64,000 bases of DNA from Cycas panzhihuaensis (Eukaryota > Cycadophyta). The notes under the pieces were generated by a model. It had not been told where the DNA came from and did no database searches. It worked only from the letters and a program-made list of their open reading frames with translations. Both the position numbers and the translations under genes were made by a program. This document shows positions 57,577 to 64,000 of this stretch, piece by piece; positions within the stretch are counted from its first letter, which is position 1, and every line of letters starts with the position of its first letter. Location: contig CM041465.1 in the NCBI GenBank assembly GCA_023213395.1, forward strand, positions 180,737,741-180,801,740, read 5' to 3'.

Positions 57577-57866
57577 TATAGAAATTAATGGCCATTTCAT
57601 GTTAATTGAGTGTGCATAATATTTAATGATGCTATGAGATTGCCACAACTAACTTCAGTTATTTGAGCCATCAAGTATATATTTTTTTATTATTTTTTGA
57701 ATTCCAAAAACATCAATTAATGGCAGGCTCCCTCCCAACATCTTGATTATAAATAAGAGGTTATAGACCCAATGGTCTTTCTAAGAACTGCCTTATTTTT
57801 AGATATTTATTAATTTTTCATTATGGTGACCTTATAGTTATTCTACTCTATCCCTACTATCCTTCA
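57577..57866 (+). repeat. 3' LTR of Copia-3
   Basis: TATAGAAATTAATGG...ATCCTTCA, ~290 bp, matching 31509-31795 and followed by TSD TCTTT. Confidence 0.88.
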
Positions 57867-57871
57867 TCTTT

Positions 57872-58948
57872 AAACTATTTTCCTTATAACTTTATGAAAG
57901 GAATTTACTTAGTACACTAAGATAAGTATGATGTTCTTATCAAGATGATATAGGTGACATTGCATACCAAAATTTTAGCCGTGGGGTTTACGGGGTGCTA
58001 ATATGGCTTTTTTCCTTAAAAGTACTTGCCAAAACATAATGGAAATTGATGGGTACAACTTCCTTGTTAAAATATAATAGGTTAAAAATAAGGGTTAAAA
58101 TATTTTTATTCATTTATTATACTTTTTTTTTTAACATACAAATTGTTGGTTTGACTTCTTCTATCTGTGTGTGTGTGTGTACAAAGTTTACTAGTGAGGA
58201 TTTTAATTATAAAGTCTACTAGTGATGGTTTGATGGTAGTAAACATGCATACGATAGTTTTGAGCAGGTGTTGTTGTCGACTCAAAAATAGAATTTAGAT
58301 AACTAATTCTTAACCAAACACTTAACTCAGGGTTTACCTAGTTTGTAGGTCCTCTTATAAACTTCTTATTCACTAATAACATTGAGCCTATATCTCAAAG
58401 CACTAACAATGGAGGATTATCATACTTGTAGCCATATTATTTGCATTTGAGATGTTTGTGGAGAGTGTCTTCCTAGCACCAACTGCTAACTAGTTCACTA
58501 TAGATTACAAACAATTAACTAGTTACCTATTACAGGCTTTAAGAAATCCTAAGGGCTTCTCTTATATACCTAAGTGTATATGGAGTACGATTCTATATAC
58601 AAGCACTATATAAAGCCTATATATTGGTGAATATATTACCTTACTTTACATGTTGGTTTATCCCCAAGCACACTTAGCTAATAATGATAGTTTTCTTATA
58701 GATGTTTTAAAACTCTTATAATAGGGTTTCTACTTAGACCACTACTTGCATAAAGAGAGCATAATATTACAAAAAAGAGAGAGAGAGAGAGAAATTATTG
58801 CTTATTTAGAACAAAAGGACAAAGAAAGAAATTGTTTCTATTCAACAAAAAAGGTTGTGCAAGGGAAGGGATGTGGGAATTATTGCTTAAATTACCAATA
58901 CCCTCTTATTTTTTCCCTTACTACTATTAATGGTGTCCCTCGATCTGT
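57872..58948 (-). other. Gypsy-3 5' leader
   Basis: This lies between the Gypsy-3 primer-binding site and the Copia-3 insertion. Together with 31364-31503 it makes a ~1.2 kb leader, close to the 1.43 kb leader of the related Gypsy-4. It contains a (TG)n run near 58168-58182 and a (GA)n run near 58776-58792. No coding motif. Confidence 0.5.
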
Positions 58949-58960
58949 CCTTTGATACCA
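58949..58960 (-). other. Primer-binding site of Gypsy-3
   Basis: The minus strand reads TGGTATCAAAGG, the initiator tRNA-Met type with one change (AAAG for GAG), a few bases from the LTR. Confidence 0.65.
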
Positions 58961-58964
58961 CTTA

Positions 58965-59340
58965 GAGTATTCTTTACTAGGTTTTCTCCATAATTAGCTT
59001 GTAAGAGAAGCAACAAAAGGGCACAAATATGGCATAATAGAAAAATAAATCACTTTTATTATAATAACGATATGGTTACAAAATTATAACCATAATGGAG
59101 ACTAATTATAGAAGACCAAACACAACATTACAATGTGCCAATTATAATAAAATCAATAAAAGATAGTCATTGATATTTAATAAGGCATTATATATATAAA
59201 GGAGGTCTCCCATCTAAAATGTTATTAGGGCATGAAAATAGTCCCTATACAAATGTTACTCTAATTATGTGTTAGGTCCCATCAAAGAGGTAATTATGTA
59301 GCACTACATATGTTCCATCATTTGCCTATGCCCTAAAACA
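58965..59340 (-). repeat. 5' LTR of Gypsy-3
   Basis: On the minus strand it starts TGTTTTAGGGCATAGG at 59340. It carries a TATA-like CTTTATATATATAATGCC near 59188-59205 and ends just before the primer-binding site. No second copy is in the window, so its limits rest on the TG start and the primer-binding site. Confidence 0.55.
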
Positions 59341-62300
59341 TCATTTGGCCACTCCTAAATGAAATATGCTTGATGAGTTTAAAGACTCAATTGTATATCA
59401 AACTAAATAATGTAAACCACTTCTAGACATAAAAGGGGTAAGTAATAACAACACCTCATATGTTATAATTTTTTATCATAAACCTTATTATCCTTCAATA
59501 ATAATCCAACTCCATCTTCTCATATCAACAACACCAGCTTAAATAAGAGATTACCAAATATATTATTGATAAAAATTCCATCGTTCTTGTTATGCCTCTA
59601 TATCCATCCCATGTTTTGTATCTTCAATACCTTTACCCCACTCTTACTATCCTTTAAGTTTTTTATATATATTTACATTATCTCATATATGTTGTTCATG
59701 GCATGTCCATCACCTTTGAGAAATTCATTATTATACATAATGTAGAAGTCATTGATTAAGAATTATCTTAAATCTTATAATTAGGAAGAGAGTTGATACA
59801 TGCCATGGTAACAATAATGTTTCTACCTTTAAATCCATTAAACTTCCTCTTAAAGATATATATTATTATTGAAACCTTATATATATATAGATATGTAGAT
59901 ATGTAGATCTATATATATATATATATATATAAGCCCTTTTCAACCTTCTAATATGTTCAAACCCTAGAATATAGAAGATCCACGATCACCTTCTATAATC
60001 CTATTTGAAGATGTGGTAACATTTATCTACCCCTCTACAAAAACATTAGGGCAAGATGACTTATCCATTACAACTCTCCTTAGTAATCCATTGCTTGATC
60101 CTACCTTTTTTGGTTAATTAGAAGACAGATTTCACAAGGATAAATAATTGTTTCTTAGTGCTTCTTTATGTGTAACTAGGGATTTATATTTACTACGATT
60201 CTTTAATTTTTTAATTTATTACTTTATTTTATCACCTAATCCATCTACCAAAAAAAAAAAAGAATATAAAAATTTCATCCAAGCTACATAGGTGATTAGA
60301 CATGATAAAAATGTCATTATTCCTATATATTATTTTCTAAGGATGCCATATTTTGAGGACCTATTGTTACATGATAACTCTCTTATTTCATTTTCCCAAT
60401 AGAAGGCAAATAGATGGGGCATGGAGGGGAAGCCTACTTATGCTTACCGTTTCCCTATTACCACCAATAGACTAATAAAACACCTATGTATTCATGTGGC
60501 ATTACATATGCATATGTTTGCTAATTTTACAACCATTTATATTTACCAAAATAATTATATCATACATAAAAATACACACACATATTAATATTTCTTTCTA
60601 TTTTTTTGGTGTGTGTGTGTGTGTGTGAAATAAGTACACATGTTATAATATGTATTATAACTGTTACTACATATAACACCAAGTAGTATAATTACTTTGG
60701 TACAAACACCAAGCATTAAAAGAAAAATATGCATTTTTCCTTTAAGACCTTTCCTATGAATCTAAGGGATCTTAATTACCTTGGGCATCCATAAGGCAAT
60801 AATTAAGTGAATTCTTTATCCTACTAAGGAAGCTCCTCATGTTCATCTATATTTATCATTCCTCCCATGCTGTAAATGGATTGCATAAGTACTTTCAAGA
60901 TAACTTCTCTAGCATTTGAATATACAAAAGAATAAATCTATAAGTTACACAACCATATAACCAAAAATGTAAATAAACACAAGCATTCATATACATGGGC
61001 CTAAATACAAAAGTTCCAAGATCATGTTCGAATCCACTCCATCATAGGGCCTCCTTAATAGTTACCTCTTATTAGTTAACATGAAGTATGTTTATTGCTT
61101 AGTAGAAAGTCCTTGATCTTATGCCCTAGTATTATTGTTAGGGCATCCCTACCAAGAAACACCAGTTGGTTCCTTTGAGAGAAGCTTCCTCTTATCACTT
61201 TGGGGCCCCTATCTGCCTTAATTGTCTCAATACTCTCAAATGGACAAGCTATTAGTATGAAAGTAGAATGTGAATACCACATGTTAACCTCATATAACTA
61301 TATGTAATTAATAAGCAATATGCTTATACATGATACTCATCTAATCAAACAACTTACCATCCATATGTGAGTATTCTATATTTCAAGGGAAGCTTATAAT
61401 CCTCCACAAACTTGTTAATTTAATGAACTTGAAACCATGTAACCCTTTTGATATGTTCTAGCTCCACATGCTAAAACTTAATATACCATTTTACTATTGA
61501 AAGGATGGATCCCCAATCTTGTTTCCTAAAAATCAACATTCCAACATCTACCACAACATAGGTAATACAAGTACATATTTGATATTTTTATTTCCATTTA
61601 GTTTTATGATTTACAATACATATGTTCTAATATTTTCCTATTGTTTGGTGATGGGTGCACGAGTACTAGGCCTATGATGCAAAATATCTCTAAGTGGTAA
61701 ATAAAACCATTCATCCAAGCCCAATTTAATGGAAGAATCCCTTGCTATATTCTCCCCCCTCCTCGTTGCCACCCCCCAAACCCACACCCCACCACCCCCC
61801 CCCCCCCCCCCGACTCGACCCACGCCCCCACCCTGCCACGGGCCATCATTTCCCCCTTCATTTTGATCACTTTTTATCTTTGATCTCTTTTTGTCAAGCC
61901 ACTTCATACCTTCTTTACAATTTTGAATTTGAATTTAAATGGAATTTGCCATTCTATCTAGTCCATTATGTAAATCTCCTTGACTACATAAAAAATGAGT
62001 CGTTGTGGGCTTAAATTGGCTATTAGATAATGAAAATATGAAGTTGAAGTGATAAAAAATAAGGTAGGTTAATATTTCAAAGTTTTTGTCTTCTTATTGG
62101 TTAAACTTGAGTATGAGAGAGCTATAGTAGGTTGTAGAGTTCCACGATACATTCAAAATGACTAGTGGGAGACCTAAAGATAGACACCATACGTGAAAGA
62201 TATGGTAAATTCAATTTAGTTACTATTTTTCCTAGTTGTAATCTAGATTGGACTAGCTCAGTCATAATCTAGATTATGACTAACCTGGTCACAATCTCAA

Positions 62301-62937
62301 TGGCCCATTGTGATCATTATTTTACAAGTGGTGGAAATTAATGACAAAAGTGAAATTTTCTTAACTTTTAGGTTAATGATCTTAAAATTAACTTGGGGGA
62401 CATTTATAGCATAAAAATTAGAGGTTGCTAAACCCATTTATTACTTCACAGAGGTGGTAAAGAGACTTTGCTTGCTTAGAAGACCCACAATGGAACAAAG
62501 ACTAGTATATAGTTGCAAGTCCCTAAACCTATGGGTTGTAGGTTCATGCACTAGATAGGATTTTGTATTGTCTACATTCAAACTAAATTATGCATAAGTT
62601 TTCATTTAGTGCTTACTTCTTTTCTATTTAGTCTCTCTTAGATAGGACCTCATCCAACTAGAGAAGTGATCAATTTGTTATGAGTTGGATTTCACCCCTA
62701 ATCATTACACTAATCTTGCACCTGAGGATTGAGCTTGTCTCGTTGTATTCTAAGTGACTTAGTGGTGGGTAATTATCCTAACTACATGTAGTCAAGAGAC
62801 TTGAGTTAGTATTATTCAACTCATTAAGAGCAAGTTTATCTTGCCTCCTTCTCCTCTAAGAAGTTTAAGACTATTTGGAGTTAGACATGAGAATCCCTAG
62901 GCTTTACATACTTAGGACTATTAACGTAGTAGTTGGT
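59341..62937. other. Unassigned AT-rich DNA with microsatellites
   Basis: No coding frame or retroelement motif was recognised. It contains an (AT)n/(GAT)n tract at about 59877-59932, a (TG)n run near 60609-60627 and a C-rich tract at 61757-61850. A 68-codon minus-strand frame (61076-61282) has no recognisable family. This should be the old flank of Gypsy-3. Confidence 0.4.
61757..61850. repeat. C-rich tract including a C17 run
   Basis: A 90 bp island dominated by C on the plus strand, with CCACCACC-type words and an uninterrupted cytosine run near 61794-61811, in otherwise AT-rich DNA. Several G runs on the minus strand could form quadruplexes. Confidence 0.75.
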
Positions 62938-63270
62938 TGTTAAGATACTAAGTTAATGTTAATGCGGTTTAACTAATGGTGATTAGCAAAAATGTGTGAA
63001 ATATTTGGAGGGTCACAACCTTTATAGGGTGACACTTCTTGAAAGAATATATAATCCTTGAGCCCTTGTGTATTCAATGTATCAAATCATTGTGAAGTAA
63101 TCAATGTGATCCAGAAGGATCTTTTGTTGTGGGTTTTTTCTCAAAAGGGTTTCCCATGTAGATCCTATATATTGTGCATCTATATTCTGTGTGTATATTT
63201 TGTTTGCTTAATGTGTATGGTTAAAGATTCTATAGATGGGAACATACATATATGATTTCATATTCTTGAA
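62938..63270 (+). repeat. 5' LTR of Copia-4
   Basis: It starts TGTTAAGATACTAAG and holds a TATA-like AGAATATATAATCC (63044-63057). Near its end is GGGTTTTTTCTCAAAAGGGT, the typical copia U5 run. The primer-binding site follows. The partner LTR is outside the window. Confidence 0.7.
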
Positions 63271-63272
63271 TA

Positions 63273-63290
63273 TGGTATCAGAGATATAGG
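63273..63290 (+). other. Primer-binding site of Copia-4
   Basis: TGGTATCAGAGATATAGG, the first eleven bases matching the initiator tRNA-Met complement. Confidence 0.85.
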
Positions 63291-64000
63291 GTCCTACATA
63301 ACTAAGGCTAAAAATTAGGTGGAGTAGTGAGATCATTGGTTGCTAGGTAAAGTCGTCAAACCTAAGGGAAGTCTTGAGAGTCCATCAACTCCAACAATGT
63401 GCAGAAATAGGCACAACAGATTAGTGGTGGTTGAAGCAGTGAAAATCACTAATCAACGAAGAATAAAGGTCAGTTGCAATGAATATTTAGTCATGTAAGC
63501 CATGAACATAGAAAGAGGTGGATTGTTGGGGGTCATCTAAAACTGGTTAGTAAATAAACATATCATTAGAGCCAATAGAAACACATGCTAATGGAGATCA
63601 AATAATATTGAGGACAACCACAATTTAATACATGTAAGTTAGTATGTTTCTCAACAAAAGCACTATAAATTTCAATGAAAATAAGCTTGTTTTATTATCT
63701 TTTACTATCAAATCTCCTCTTTTATACCTGTAGACATGATTGGATCTAAGTACTGGTGTTTTTCTATCCTATATGAGTGCTAGATTGAGTGTATAGTAGT
63801 AGAAGTCACAGTTATAACATCAAAACCCATTATCATTGAGACATGGAGCCTTTACTTGAGTTTAGACTTTACTTACTGACTATATACTTGGAGTAAGCAT
63901 GTTTAAGGGTAGGCTAGGCTCCATTTATTATGGCTAGCCTAGTTTTTTAGTGTTCTTACCAGTCGTAAGGATGGGAGGAAGGTTGCCAACCTACACTTAT
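63291..64000 (+). mobile_element. Copia-4 internal region, cut by the window edge
   Basis: Sequence downstream of the primer-binding site. No gag motif is yet readable in these 700 bases. Presumed leader of a copia element continuing to the right. Confidence 0.5.

Larger units (their letters stand above)
31509..57866 (+). mobile_element. Copia-3, Ty1/copia retrotransposon containing nested Gypsy-4 and Gypsy-5
   Basis: Perfect TSD TCTTT occurs at 31504-31508 and 57867-57871. LTRs of ~288 bp lie at both ends, with a primer-binding site after the first and a polypurine tract before the second. Removing Gypsy-4 (33707-53205) leaves ~6.9 kb with gag, protease, integrase, RT and RNase H on the plus strand. 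It is inserted in the leader of Gypsy-3. Old and inactivated by stops and several frameshifts. Confidence 0.9.

Noticed and set aside
61076-61282. 68-codon minus-strand frame that looks moderately protein-like
   Set aside because: No family could be recognised, it has no exon neighbours or splice pattern, and such lengths occur by chance here.
62500-62560. tRNA-like GGTTCATGCAC near a possible A box
   Set aside because: The B-box match is poor, no cloverleaf can be drawn and there is no tail, so neither a tRNA nor a SINE is supported.
1-64000. Search for a host gene, rRNA cluster, CRISPR or organelle insertion
   Set aside because: No conserved non-transposon protein, rRNA block or spaced-repeat array was seen on either strand; negative by reading only.

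Overview
This is a transposon-rich stretch of a large plant nuclear genome. It has no bacterial features, and I find no convincing host gene, rRNA, functional tRNA or CRISPR array. The evidence is a dense set of plant-type Ty1/copia and Ty3/gypsy LTR retrotransposons primed by initiator-tRNA-Met-like or TGGCGACC-type primer-binding sites. They are old, nested in one another and full of stop codons. The age and heavy decay suit a gymnosperm or another slowly purging giant genome, but the species is an inference I cannot settle from sequence alone.

Layout (names are mine). 1-592 and 6387 to about 9760: Gypsy-1, a Tat-like gypsy on the minus strand, split by Copia-1 (593-6386, minus) and carrying a ~410 bp palindrome. 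About 9770-12398: unresolved AT-rich DNA with a short repeat. 12399-15787: a probable small LTR copy holding TR-GAG-1 (12634-15689, minus), a compact gag-only element with 222 bp LTRs and perfect target-site duplications (TSDs). 15880-30405: Gypsy-2 (minus), carrying an extra gene downstream of pol and interrupted by Copia-2 (22026-27335, minus).

30411-59340 is a Russian doll. The outermost chromovirus-type gypsy, Gypsy-3 (minus, 5' LTR 58965-59340, gag around 30411-31363), was hit by Copia-3 (31509-57866, plus, TSD TCTTT). Copia-3 was hit by chromovirus Gypsy-4 (33707-53205, plus). Gypsy-4 was hit inside its reverse transcriptase by Gypsy-5 (37549-50241, minus, TSD AAGTT). Gypsy-2 also sits inside Gypsy-3 (TSD CATTA). 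59341-62937 is unassigned AT-rich DNA with microsatellites and a C-rich tract. 62938-64000 is the 5' LTR and primer-binding site of Copia-4, which runs off the right edge.

Most interesting is Gypsy-5. It is a ~12.7 kb non-autonomous element with ~1.97 kb LTRs whose pol stops a short way into reverse transcriptase. The missing part is replaced by a gene on the opposite strand (about 40890-43650) with its own TATA box, four exons joined by three phase-consistent GT-AG introns, a plant-mobile-domain-like segment, an acidic linker and a coiled-coil tail, followed by an isolated RNase H domain. Gypsy-2 carries a possibly related extra gene at the matching place, but in the sense orientation. Within each element, LTRs supply the promoter and polyadenylation signals, the primer-binding site and polypurine tract prime reverse transcription, and gag-pol supplies particle and enzymes. 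Nearly all copies here are inactivated by stops, frameshifts or deletions; the clearest intact reading frame is the TR-GAG-1 gag. Boundaries come from comparing repeats by eye, so +/- a few bases applies where no TSD is quoted.
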